From the NCBI GenBank assembly GCA_016702705.1, contig JADJDM010000002.1:372001-436000 (forward strand): 64,000 nucleotides of DNA, read 5' to 3'. The position numbers and the translations under genes are program-made. Below, one piece after another: positions 8,791 through 15,745 of this stretch; position 1 is the stretch's first letter, and each line of letters starts with the position of its first letter. This DNA is from Bacteroidota bacterium. GTDB lineage: Bacteria > Bacteroidota > Bacteroidia > B-17B0 > Aurantibacillaceae. The notes under the pieces were generated by a model, which had not been told where the DNA came from, did no database searches, and saw nothing but the letters and a program-made list of their open reading frames with translations.

Positions 8791-8817
8791 TCCCTTCAAC
8801 TAGAAACTATTGTTCAA

Positions 8818-10020
8818 TTACTTATCATGCCCCATCTTCTCAATCTTGGTACGAATGTAATTTTCGTTATGAGGATTAGAAGGAACAGAAATGGCAACAT
8901 TTTCTACAATCTCTAAGCCGTAACCAACAAGGCCTGCACGCTTTTTAGGATTGTTACTCATTAAACGCATTTTCGAAATTCCAAGGTCGCGTAAAATTTG
9001 TGCACCAACACCGTAATCTCTTTCGTCCATTTTAAAACCAAGTTCTAAATTGGCTTCAACAGTGTCTCTGCCTTCTTCTTGAAGTTTGTATGCTTTTAAT
9101 TTGTTTAATAAACCAATACCTCTTCCTTCTTGGTTCATATAAACAATAACACCTTTACCTTCTTTCTCAATCATCTCCATTGCTTTGTGTAATTGTGGTC
9201 CGCAATCGCAACGGCATGAGCCAAAAATGTCTCCTGTAACACATGATGAATGCACGCGAACTAAAACAGGTTCATCTTTTTTCCATTCGCCTTTTACTAA
9301 AGCTAAATGGTCAAAATCGTTTGTAGTTTGTTTGTATGCTATTAATTTAAAGTCTCCGAAAGTAGTTGGCATGTTTACTAATACTTCGCGACTAATTGTT
9401 GTTTCAGTTTTTAAACGGTATTCAATTAAATCTTTAATGGTAATTGTTTTTAATCCAAAGCGCTCACCAATTTTCATTAAATCAGGTAAACGAGCCATAG
9501 TGCCATCTTCGTTCATAATTTCAACCAATGCACCGCAAGGTTCAAATCCTGCTAAACGAGCTAAGTCTATAGTTGCTTCTGTATGCCCCGTTCTTCTTAA
9601 TACTCCGCCTTTTTTTGCTTTTAATGGAAATATATGCCCCGGTCTTCCAAAGTCAGAAGCCTTCATATTAGGGTCAATCATTGCTTGCACTGTTTTAGAG
9701 CGATCAGCAGCTGAAATTCCTGTTGTACAACCATGTCCCAATAAATCAATCGAAACAGTAAAAGCAGTTTCGTGTAAAGAAGTATTTGCAGGCACCATCA
9801 TTTCTAATTGTAGTTCTCTTGCTTTTTCTTCAGTAACAGCAACACAAATTAATCCGCGGCCATGAGTAGCCATAAAATTAATTACTTCTGGCGTTACGTT
9901 TCTTGCAGCGGCTATAAAGTCACCTTCATTCTCACGATCTTCATCATCTACAACTATAATTACTTTTCCTGCTTTTAAATCAGCAATGGCTTCCTCAATG
10001 GTGTTCAGCTTAATTTCCAT
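8818..10020 (-). CDS. ribBA: Bifunctional 3,4-dihydroxy-2-butanone-4-phosphate synthase / GTP cyclohydrolase II
   Basis: The 400-residue fusion supplies both branches of riboflavin precursor synthesis. Residues 1 to ~200 are RibB, with the acidic 'DDEDRENEGDF' loop and 'GCTTGISAADRSKT'. Residues ~205-400 are RibA, with the zinc-binding 'CVTGDIFGSCRCDCG' cluster and 'QEGRGIGL'. Both active-site sets are intact. It is monocistronic here and has no FMN riboswitch in its very short leader. The start at 10020 is fixed by a TATCTTTG box four bases upstream. The gene is bracketed by copies of one dispersed repeat in opposite orientations. Confidence 0.97.
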   Translation of the reverse strand: MEIKLNTIEEAIADLKAGKVIIVVDDEDRENEGDFIAAARNVTPEVINFMATHGRGLICVAVTEEKARELQLEMMVPANTSLHETAFTVSIDLLGHGCTTGISAADRSKTVQAMIDPNMKASDFGRPGHIFPLKAKKGGVLRRTGHTEATIDLARLAGFEPCGALVEIMNEDGTMARLPDLMKIGERFGLKTITIKDLIEYRLKTETTISREVLVNMPTTFGDFKLIAYKQTTNDFDHLALVKGEWKKDEPVLVRVHSSCVTGDIFGSCRCDCGPQLHKAMEMIEKEGKGVIVYMNQEGRGIGLLNKLKAYKLQEEGRDTVEANLELGFKMDERDYGVGAQILRDLGISKMRLMSNNPKKRAGLVGYGLEIVENVAISVPSNPHNENYIRTKIEKMGHDK

Positions 10021-10024
10021 GGCG

Positions 10025-10032
10025 CAAAGATA
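10025..10032 (-). promoter_or_regulatory. TAnnTTTG -7 box 4 nt before the ribBA start
   Basis: TATCTTTG on the minus strand is separated from the ATG by CGCC. This implies a leaderless or near-leaderless ribBA mRNA. Confidence 0.6.
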
Positions 10033-10074
10033 CTTAATTTTTGTATTGAAGAGGGAAGATTGAAGAGTGAAAAA

Positions 10075-10171
10075 TTGGAATCAGGACGGCAAGAGTCAAG
10101 ATGCAGGACGCATACTACTAAACGAGATTCCTCCGTGTACCTCTGTGTAATCCGTGTCTCCGTGGTGTAAT
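10075..10171 (+). repeat. Dispersed ~97-bp repeat, copy B1
   Basis: This is the first of two direct copies in tandem. Each has TTGGAATCAGGACGGCA, TACTAAACGAGAT and CTCTGTGTAATCCGTG at matching positions. Together with copy B2 it fills most of the 303-nt gap between ribBA and the next gene. Confidence 0.8.
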
Positions 10172-10270
10172 TTGGAATCAGGACGGCAGGAATCAAGAAT
10201 CAGGACACATCCTACTAAACGAGATTTCTCCGTGAAACTCTGTGTAATCCGTGCCTCTGTGGTAAAATTT
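10172..10270 (+). repeat. Dispersed ~97-bp repeat, copy B2
   Basis: This is the second tandem copy, 97 bp after B1. It is closer in sequence to copy A (shared ACGGCAGGAATCAAGA and TCTGTGGTAAAATTT). Confidence 0.8.
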
Positions 10271-10311
10271 GTAAGGCTTTTCCCTTGTTTTTTGCGCTTA
10301 ATATAAATACG

Positions 10312-10319
10312 TACCTTTG
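10312..10319 (+). promoter_or_regulatory. TAnnTTTG -7 box 4 nt before the pseudouridine synthase start
   Basis: TACCTTTG, with a TTTG at 10291-10294 (17-nt spacer) as a plausible -33 element, lies four bases before the GTG at 10324. Confidence 0.65.
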
Positions 10320-10323
10320 CCCT

Positions 10324-11058
10324 GTGAAAATTGATAAATACATAGCGCATTCGGGTTTTACTTCCCGTCGTAAAGCCAGTAATTTGGTTACTGACAAAAA
10401 AGTAATGGTTAATGGCAAATTAGCTAACGTAAGCACCGTTGTTAACGAGGGCGACGAAATCCTTATTGAAGGTGTTAAACTAGAACCAAAAACCTTTGTG
10501 GCAACTTACATTGCTTACCACAAACCAAAAGGTATTGAGTGTACTACCGAAAAAATTGAGAATAATATTATTGATGCGGTTAACCATCCTGAAAATCCAT
10601 ATCCAATTGGAAGATTAGATAAAAATTCGGAAGGTTTAATTTTGATGACCAATCATGGCTCTATCATCAACAAAATTGCACATGCAGATAACGAGCATGA
10701 AAAAGAATACATTGTTACCTTAAACTTACCCGTTCGTAAACGTTTTTTAGAAGAAATTGCGGCAGGTGTTGAGTTGGATGGTGTTATGACCAAGCCTTGC
10801 AAGGTGAGTTTGGAACCAAATGCAAAACGTATTTTCCGTATTACCTTAACACAAGGTTTAAATCGCCAGATTAGAAGAATGTGTACAATGGCAGGGTATC
10901 AAGTTATTAAACTACAACGTGTGCGTGTGATGAATATTCATTTAGGCAAACTTAAAGTAGGCGAGTGGCGCAATTTAACGAAAGAAGAATTGGATGAAAT
11001 TTTCTTGGAAATAAATAAAATTAAATCTGAAAAAGTTCCTATTTCGGATGAAGAGTAA
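10324..11058 (+). CDS. rluF: RluF/RluB-type 23S rRNA pseudouridine synthase
   Basis: The protein begins with an S4 RNA-binding domain (KIDKYIAHSGFTSRRKASNLV…VMVNGK, residues ~2-45). A RsuA/RluB-family catalytic domain follows, with 'GRLDKNSEGLILMTN', whose Asp is the catalytic residue, and 'GLNRQIRRMCTMAGYQV', characteristic of the RluF branch. It isomerises uridine in 23S rRNA. I chose the GTG at 10324 because the S4 domain starts there and a -7 box lies just upstream. The longer frame (TTG at 10285) runs through that promoter. The subfamily assignment (RluF versus RluB) is likely but not certain. Confidence 0.85.
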   Translation: MKIDKYIAHSGFTSRRKASNLVTDKKVMVNGKLANVSTVVNEGDEILIEGVKLEPKTFVATYIAYHKPKGIECTTEKIENNIIDAVNHPENPYPIGRLDKNSEGLILMTNHGSIINKIAHADNEHEKEYIVTLNLPVRKRFLEEIAAGVELDGVMTKPCKVSLEPNAKRIFRITLTQGLNRQIRRMCTMAGYQVIKLQRVRVMNIHLGKLKVGEWRNLTKEELDEIFLEINKIKSEKVPISDEE

Positions 11059-11060
11059 TT

Positions 11061-11090
11061 TAATTATATTTACCTGTGTAAATATAATTA
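11061..11090 (+). promoter_or_regulatory. Perfect 13-bp hairpin abutting a GTG start
   Basis: TAATTATATTTAC, loop CTGT, GTAAATATAATTA fills the space between the stop of the pseudouridine synthase (11056-11058) and the GTG at 11091. It is too AT-rich and lacks the T-tract of a normal terminator. It could be an operator or an RNA structure that hides the start. Confidence 0.5.
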
Positions 11091-11495
11091 GTGTTCTACC
11101 AAGAAGAAGATATTATTAGAGAAATTAAAACTTCTACAACGCGCATGCGATTGTTGAAGAATGGTATTATCCACTACACCTATCTTCCCAAAGCGCAAAT
11201 AGATGTTGCCGAACACATGGAAAATTACCATGCTTTAGTTGAATTAGCAGCAGGAAAAAACTATCCCTTAATTATTGATGCCTCTGAACTTATTAATATA
11301 ACTGCCGAAGCAAGGGCAAAGGTTCGAGAATTAGAACCTGTTACTCCCACACTTGCAAAGGCTTTTGTTACTAAGTCATTGGGACATAAACTACTGATTA
11401 GTTTTTTCTTTAAGGTAAATAAACCAACTATCCCCAATCGTATTTTTTCTAATTACGAAGAAGCCGTTGAATGGCTTCTACAAACACAGCAATAG
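11091..11495 (+). CDS. Small STAS-like protein, 134 aa
   Basis: The protein has no signal peptide. Residues 20-70 ('GIIHYTYLPKAQIDVAEHMENYHALVELAAGKNYPLIIDASEL') follow the alternating strand/helix pattern of Bacteroidota SpoIIAA/STAS-like proteins (DUF7793-type). 'KSLGHKLLISFFFKVNKPTIPNRIFSNYEEAVEWL' forms the usual C-terminal strand and helix. The role is unknown. The start is a GTG because the hairpin and upstream stop leave no other option close by. Confidence 0.6.
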   Translation: MFYQEEDIIREIKTSTTRMRLLKNGIIHYTYLPKAQIDVAEHMENYHALVELAAGKNYPLIIDASELINITAEARAKVRELEPVTPTLAKAFVTKSLGHKLLISFFFKVNKPTIPNRIFSNYEEAVEWLLQTQQ

Positions 11496-11517
11496 CAGAC
11501 TTCTTTATTTCAAGCTT

Positions 11518-11580
11518 TTTTAACTCTTAACTTTTTGCTTTTACCTTTTAACTTAGCTCTTTTACCTTTTAACTTATCCT
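11518..11580 (+). repeat. Three tandem 21-bp repeats upstream of the radical SAM gene
   Basis: Units start at 11518, 11539 and 11560. The last two share TTTTACCTTTTAACTTA exactly, and the first matches 14 of the first 16 bases. The array ends 10 nt before the TATCTTTG box of the next gene. Confidence 0.7.
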
Positions 11581-11589
11581 TAGTTTCCC

Positions 11590-11597
11590 TATCTTTG
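11590..11597 (+). promoter_or_regulatory. TAnnTTTG -7 box 5 nt before the radical SAM gene start
   Basis: TATCTTTG is followed by CTCCA and the ATG at 11603, again leaving no room for a leader or Shine-Dalgarno sequence. Confidence 0.6.
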
Positions 11598-11602
11598 CTC
11601 CA

Positions 11603-13273
11603 ATGAAAGTTCTCCTTACTACATTAAATGCTAAGTACATTCATACTAATCTTGCTATTCGTTTGCTTTATCAATTAAACAAACACAAGGAAGGATTGGA
11701 GTGGAAGGAGTTTGTAATTAAGGAAGACAAACAAAAAATTGCCGATTACTGCGCTCAATTTGATGTTATAGCTTTCAGTTGTTATATCTGGAACATCACA
11801 CAAACCATTGAAGCTATTCGTTTATTAAAACAAGTAAATCCTAATTGTAAAGTATTGCTTGGTGGTCCAGAAGTTAGTTACGATTGGAAAGATGTAATTG
11901 CACTTGATTGCGTTGATTATATTATTACAGGCGAAGGCGAAACTCCTTTTACTGAATTTTTAAATTCATTTCCTAATACAGATTTAGTTCCAGGCTTAGT
12001 TTATAAAAAAGATGGCGAAGTGTTTCATAATGCAGAGCCAAAAACATTTGATTTAAGTTTGTATGCAGATATAAATCCTTTTGATGATGATAAGGTAGAG
12101 GATTTAGCAAGCAAAGTATTATACATCGAAACAAGCCGTGGATGCCCTTATAAATGCGAGTTTTGTTTGGCGAGTTTAGATAATAAAGTTCGTTATTTGC
12201 CTATTGATAGGATAAAAGCGAATCTATTGTTTTTAATGCAACACGGAAAAGTGGTGAAGTTTTTAGATAGAACATTTAATATCAAACGTGATTTCACAAT
12301 TGATATCTTTAATTTTATTTTAGAAAATTATCGTCCCGAAAATGTTTTTCAGTTTGAGATTACTGCTGATATTTTGCATCCTGATATCATTAAATTCATA
12401 AACGAAAAAGCACCTAAGAATTTGTTCCGTTTTGAAATTGGAATACAATCGGTAAACACCAAAACAAATTTGGAAGTAAGCCGTAAACAAAATTTTGAGA
12501 AAACAAAAAGCATTATTAAAGCGGTTGAAAATAAAGTTGAATTGCATTTAGATTTAATTGTTGGCCTTGCGCTTGATTACTGGGACGACACCAAGCATAG
12601 CTTTGACGAAGTGTTTAAACTATTTGCCCCTGAGTTGCAATTAGGATTTTTAAAATTCTTAAAAGGTACACCAGTGCGCGAAAAGTTTGAGCAATATGGT
12701 TTTGAGTTTGACCCAAATCCGCCTTACCAAATTATTAAAAGTAATTTTTTAAGTGCCGAACAATTAGCAGATATCGTTCTTTTAGAAAATGCTTTGGAAA
12801 TTTATTGGAACAAAAAGAAAGCAATTAATACCTTAAAATACCTAACTGCCAATCACAGTCCTTTTGATGTGTTGATGGGAGTAGGGAAGCTCTTCATTTC
12901 TAAAAAGGAGTTTCACAAACATAGTTTGTTAGATGCTTATGAAATACTACACGAATATTTAAAAACTAATTTCCCTACTGATACCATTGCATTGGATATG
13001 CTTGCAATGGATTATTATTTGTACAACAAAATAAAACCACAAATTTTATTTAAAGAAGAATTACCCAAAGCGGAGAAGTTTCAGTTAATAGAAGAACTAA
13101 AATTAAACCACCACAAAAATCGTTTCGTTGTTTTTAAAACAAGTTTTAATGTAAATGCTTGGTTACAACAAAATGAAGTTATTGCGAAGGAAGATTTGTT
13201 GATTGTGCAATATACTGGGGTTGATAAGCCAGAGGTTGTTTTGGATACCATGAAGGGGAGTTTGATACTTTAA
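11603..13273 (+). CDS. B12-binding-domain radical SAM protein (DUF4080)
   Basis: The 556-residue protein has an N-terminal cobalamin-binding-type Rossmann domain (residues 1-~135, 'GGPEVSYDW', 'YIITGEGE'). A radical SAM core follows with C-x3-C-x2-C in 'SRGCPYKCEFCLASL' (about residues 180-190) and 'FEIGIQSVN'. A C-terminal DUF4080-type region completes it. The [4Fe-4S] ligands are intact, so it should cleave SAM. The family's substrate is unknown. The gene has its own promoter and no partner on the same strand downstream. Confidence 0.88.
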   Translation: MKVLLTTLNAKYIHTNLAIRLLYQLNKHKEGLEWKEFVIKEDKQKIADYCAQFDVIAFSCYIWNITQTIEAIRLLKQVNPNCKVLLGGPEVSYDWKDVIALDCVDYIITGEGETPFTEFLNSFPNTDLVPGLVYKKDGEVFHNAEPKTFDLSLYADINPFDDDKVEDLASKVLYIETSRGCPYKCEFCLASLDNKVRYLPIDRIKANLLFLMQHGKVVKFLDRTFNIKRDFTIDIFNFILENYRPENVFQFEITADILHPDIIKFINEKAPKNLFRFEIGIQSVNTKTNLEVSRKQNFEKTKSIIKAVENKVELHLDLIVGLALDYWDDTKHSFDEVFKLFAPELQLGFLKFLKGTPVREKFEQYGFEFDPNPPYQIIKSNFLSAEQLADIVLLENALEIYWNKKKAINTLKYLTANHSPFDVLMGVGKLFISKKEFHKHSLLDAYEILHEYLKTNFPTDTIALDMLAMDYYLYNKIKPQILFKEELPKAEKFQLIEELKLNHHKNRFVVFKTSFNVNAWLQQNEVIAKEDLLIVQYTGVDKPEVVLDTMKGSLIL

Positions 13274-13292
13274 ATTTTGCAAAACGACTATT

Positions 13293-13303
13293 AGTGGGCT
13301 GAC
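13293..13303 (+). repeat. Left member of an 11-bp inverted pair flanking the accessory island
   Basis: AGTGGGCTGAC here matches the reverse complement of GTCTGCCCACT at 15384-15394 in 10 of 11 positions. The two lie just outside the HEPN and WapI-like genes. Confidence 0.4.
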
Positions 13304-13313
13304 GTTCTTTCTT

Positions 13314-14741
13314 TTAGTTTATTTCTGTATTTAACTTCCATTCCTTTATTCCCATTAAGTTTAGAATAAGTATCCCACTAATTCTATAAAGTAAGATGTT
13401 TGCTTGCCTGAGTTGTTCAGCGTTTACTTTGTCAATGCTTCCGTGCGTAATGTTATCCCGAAGTCTCTTTAAGTCCCCAAGTTTTACAGGAAACGTTTTT
13501 GGGTCTAACTTTTGACTTTCTAAAAACGATGCCAACTGATTTTTCATCGGTTTGTTTTGTAAAATTGTCATCACGTTGTGCCAACGCTTTTTAAACTCTT
13601 CATGTTCGCTTTTATTTATTGTGTCCAATAGTTTTGCTAATGCCTCGTCTTGTTTTACTTTCGTTTGTTTTTTATTCAAAGTAAGCGTAAATTTTATGTT
13701 ATCCTGCTTTTGTTTGTCGCAGATTTCAATGATGTTGTAACGGATTAAGAAAGTAGAATAGTCGTCAACGATTTGCGATTGATTAAACAGCTTAACTGCT
13801 TTTGAAAGCAACTCAAAGTTTTTGAACGTTTCTTTTTGCCAACTTGATTGTAAAAATTTATTGAAGTCCCAATAAATTCCGAAGCCCCAAAGATTTCCGC
13901 TGGTATCAACAAAATTTTTCTGTTCAAGTTTTTTTATTGTGATTGTGTTTTCGGGCAAATGGATTCTACGAAGTATGTAGTCTATTTTTATATGATGATA
14001 AAACGAAGCCAGCATTAAAACTATGTCGCCATAAAAAATAGCTTTCTCTTCGGTAATTCCATTGTTGTATTTGAATTGAATTTTAGGTTCTTTCGTTACA
14101 TTGGCAAGTCTACTTTTGCGATCGTCTTTGGAAACCAAATTGAACTCTGGACGAAATTTTGAAATTCCAAGTTTATAAAACTTACTTGAGCCATTCATTC
14201 TTCCGATGCTAAAGTTTCCGTCATTCACAAGCCATTTTTTTGGCGACAGAAAAGAATAGAACGGTTCTACAACTCTAAAACCTTTGTCGTCTAAGTAAAA
14301 TTCTGCTGTGTTTTTTTCTTGTTCGTTTGATTGCCAATAAAACTTTACAGTGTCAATTCTTACGCTAATGTATTTTTTGCCTTGTTCGTAGAAATTGGTG
14401 CTATTTGTTGAACCAACTAACTTGGCTTCTGATAAATCAATTTTTTGTAAGCGTTCATTTGTGTGGTTTTTTGTTACTTCAACTTTTAGAAAAGAACCGA
14501 ATTTACGCCAATCAATTTTGCTTGACCAATCCATTAATGCGTCACCGAAACCTGTTTTTTCATCAAACAAAATTCTCAATTCAATTTCGTCTTGCTTTTC
14601 ATATAAATGAGCGTGATGAACCTTGTTGATTTTTGCTTTTTTGTTTGGATAGCCAAACTTGCTAAAATCAATATTCGTAAATTCTATATCTAAACAATGA
14701 AAGTCGCTCATTTTTCTAATACGGTTGTTTTGTTTTTCCAA
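13314..14741 (-). CDS. HEPN-domain protein, candidate anti-phage/abortive-infection effector
   Basis: The 475-residue protein has a large N-terminal part (about 1-320) rich in beta strands, with no recognised catalytic motif. A helical C-terminal domain ends in 'LGDLKRLRDNITHGSID'. R428-D-N-I-T-H433 fits the R-x4-6-H catalytic motif of HEPN ribonucleases. The layout resembles ApeA-like defence proteins (N-terminal sensor region plus C-terminal HEPN), but that is a comparison of architecture, not a demonstrated homology. It is cytosolic. The start could also be Met12 (KMSDFHC). An attC-like site lies just upstream and the gene sits in an accessory island. Confidence 0.65.
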   Translation of the reverse strand: MEKQNNRIRKMSDFHCLDIEFTNIDFSKFGYPNKKAKINKVHHAHLYEKQDEIELRILFDEKTGFGDALMDWSSKIDWRKFGSFLKVEVTKNHTNERLQKIDLSEAKLVGSTNSTNFYEQGKKYISVRIDTVKFYWQSNEQEKNTAEFYLDDKGFRVVEPFYSFLSPKKWLVNDGNFSIGRMNGSSKFYKLGISKFRPEFNLVSKDDRKSRLANVTKEPKIQFKYNNGITEEKAIFYGDIVLMLASFYHHIKIDYILRRIHLPENTITIKKLEQKNFVDTSGNLWGFGIYWDFNKFLQSSWQKETFKNFELLSKAVKLFNQSQIVDDYSTFLIRYNIIEICDKQKQDNIKFTLTLNKKQTKVKQDEALAKLLDTINKSEHEEFKKRWHNVMTILQNKPMKNQLASFLESQKLDPKTFPVKLGDLKRLRDNITHGSIDKVNAEQLRQANILLYRISGILILNLMGIKEWKLNTEIN

Positions 14742-14776
14742 AAATTGTTTTTGCTTATTTGGTCAGTTATGTTTGC

Positions 14777-14863
14777 CCCTAACGTTCTACGGGCTTGCGC
14801 TGTGCGGCTTCCGAAGCCGAACAGGTTTAAAACCCGCATGGCGCAATTGCCCGTTGTTATAGG
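14777..14863 (-). other. Integron attC-like imperfect palindrome
   Basis: The arms CCTAACGTTCTACGGGC (from 14778) and GCCCGTTGTTATAGG (14849-14863) pair through ACGGGC/GCCCGT. Pairing continues through TTGCGC/GCGCAA (14795-14800 / 14841-14846), with a two-base bulge at 14847-14848. The inner part folds again (TGCGG/CCGCA, GGCTTC/GAAGCC). On the minus strand the outer boxes read CCTATAAC … GTTAGGG, close to the RYYYAAC / GTTRRRY core of attC sites. GC content is far above the surroundings. It separates the two island genes exactly as an attC separates cassettes. No integrase is in the window. Confidence 0.5.
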
Positions 14864-14909
14864 TTGGTGGACGCCCACATCTACGTTTAGCTAAGTGTCC
14901 GCATATATT

Positions 14910-15362
14910 TTACTTTTGTTTGTACTTGAGATTATATTCTTTTTCGTATTCAGCATTGTCAACGTGAGTCAGAAGTTTAGTCATGCCTGCGATAAAAGTC
15001 TCGGTCGCGCTAAGGTCGGAAGTGAATTTATATTGCATGAAATTGTCTTCGTGTGTACCGCCGAGCTGCCCATAAATACCAACTTTTCTTGTTGAGCCAA
15101 TAGCAAATTCAATAAAGCCGTCCGAGTCATTGTCTTGAAGTCTACAAGCTCCGTTAAAACTCTCTGTCATTTTATTTAGTTCATTACAGAGCTTTTCTAA
15201 TTCGTCTTTTCTTACGCAAAAGTGAGCTGTTCCAGAAAACAAGTCGCTTTTAACGGTAAGGTCGAAAGTAAAGTTGACCTGAACGAGATACCGAGTTGCA
15301 AAAGAAAGTCTGTTCGACGAGTCAATTGCTTTTAGTTCGATTATGTCTTTTAATTTTAGCAT
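14910..15362 (-). CDS. WapI-like immunity protein
   Basis: The 150-residue cytosolic protein follows the pattern of WapI-family immunity proteins. A long beta-rich half 'QVNFTFDLTVKSDLFSGTAHFCVRKDELEKLCNELNKM' is followed by 'GFIEFAIGSTRKVGIYGQLGG' and 'YKFTSDLSATETFIAGMTKLL'. Such proteins neutralise polymorphic toxins. No cognate toxin is nearby, so this would be an orphan immunity gene, as often carried on gene cassettes. The start ATG at 15362 lies 8 nt from a GTTAGAC box (15370-15376, minus strand) that fits the integron core site GTTRRRY. The assignment is by pattern and is moderately sure. Confidence 0.55.
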   Translation of the reverse strand: MLKLKDIIELKAIDSSNRLSFATRYLVQVNFTFDLTVKSDLFSGTAHFCVRKDELEKLCNELNKMTESFNGACRLQDNDSDGFIEFAIGSTRKVGIYGQLGGTHEDNFMQYKFTSDLSATETFIAGMTKLLTHVDNAEYEKEYNLKYKQK

Positions 15363-15369
15363 TAATTTT

Positions 15370-15415
15370 GTCTAACGGGAATTGTCTGCCCACTTACCTA
15401 TAACTTGTTTATAGG
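15370..15415 (-). other. Possible cassette junction: GTTAGAC core box with adjacent hairpin
   Basis: On the minus strand GTTAGAC (15370-15376) matches the integron core GTTRRRY fully. It is preceded by GTGGGCAGAC and a small perfect hairpin CCTATAA / TTATAGG (15397-15415). This would be the truncated attC or insertion junction upstream of the WapI-like cassette. Confidence 0.35.
15384..15394 (-). repeat. Right member of an 11-bp inverted pair flanking the accessory island
   Basis: GTCTGCCCACT is the partner of 13293-13303, with one mismatch. It may mark the right edge of the inserted segment. Confidence 0.4.
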
Positions 15416-15538
15416 AGTGATTTTCTCACCCCAATACTTCCATAATGGATGACTTGGAGTGATTTTTACACTTTAATCCTATAATCAAATTTACTGTTTT
15501 ATTTTATAATTCGGTAATAGAGGCTACACTATTTAAAA

Positions 15539-15633
15539 GACTCCAACATATTCAACCCCGCCTTCGCCATTCCGCTATCGGGGAATTCTTCGAGGGCTTT
15601 TTTATAAAGCTCTTTTGCTTTTTCGCCTTCTTT
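15539..15633 (-). repeat. 95-bp duplicate of the 3' end of the TPR gene at 19.9 kb
   Basis: The minus strand encodes 'EGEKAKELYKKALEEFPDSGMAKAGLNMLESFK-stop', almost the same as the C terminus of the TPR gene at 19938-20415. Nothing upstream of this stretch matches that gene, so it is an orphan gene tail. It lies ~110 nt before the large T9SS gene, which ends shortly before the full copy. Confidence 0.85.
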
Positions 15634-15745
15634 GAAAGGATTTTTCATCCAATTTTTAATAAGTAAATTTTTTTCAATACTTTTGGCTAGAGGAACTGTT
15701 AATATTGTTTAGGTTTCTGTAATTTGTTAAATAAAATATCACAAT

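Noticed and set aside
9185..9865. 226-codon open frame antisense to ribBA
   Set aside because: It lies wholly inside ribBA on the other strand, has no recognisable domain or start context, and is explained by codon bias of the real gene.
10021..10323. FMN riboswitch upstream of ribBA
   Set aside because: The -7 box lies four bases before the ribBA ATG, so there is no leader to hold an aptamer. The upstream sequence is dispersed repeat.
10005..10436. Small minus-strand open frames between ribBA and the pseudouridine synthase
   Set aside because: They translate the dispersed ~97-bp repeats and run into the neighbouring gene. There is no start context or family.
14395..14894. Plus-strand open frames over the HEPN gene and the attC-like site
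   Set aside because: They are antisense to the HEPN gene or translate the palindrome itself. No coding features.
13314..15362. A complete integron
   Set aside because: No tyrosine recombinase or attI is present in the window, so only a possible cassette cluster is claimed.
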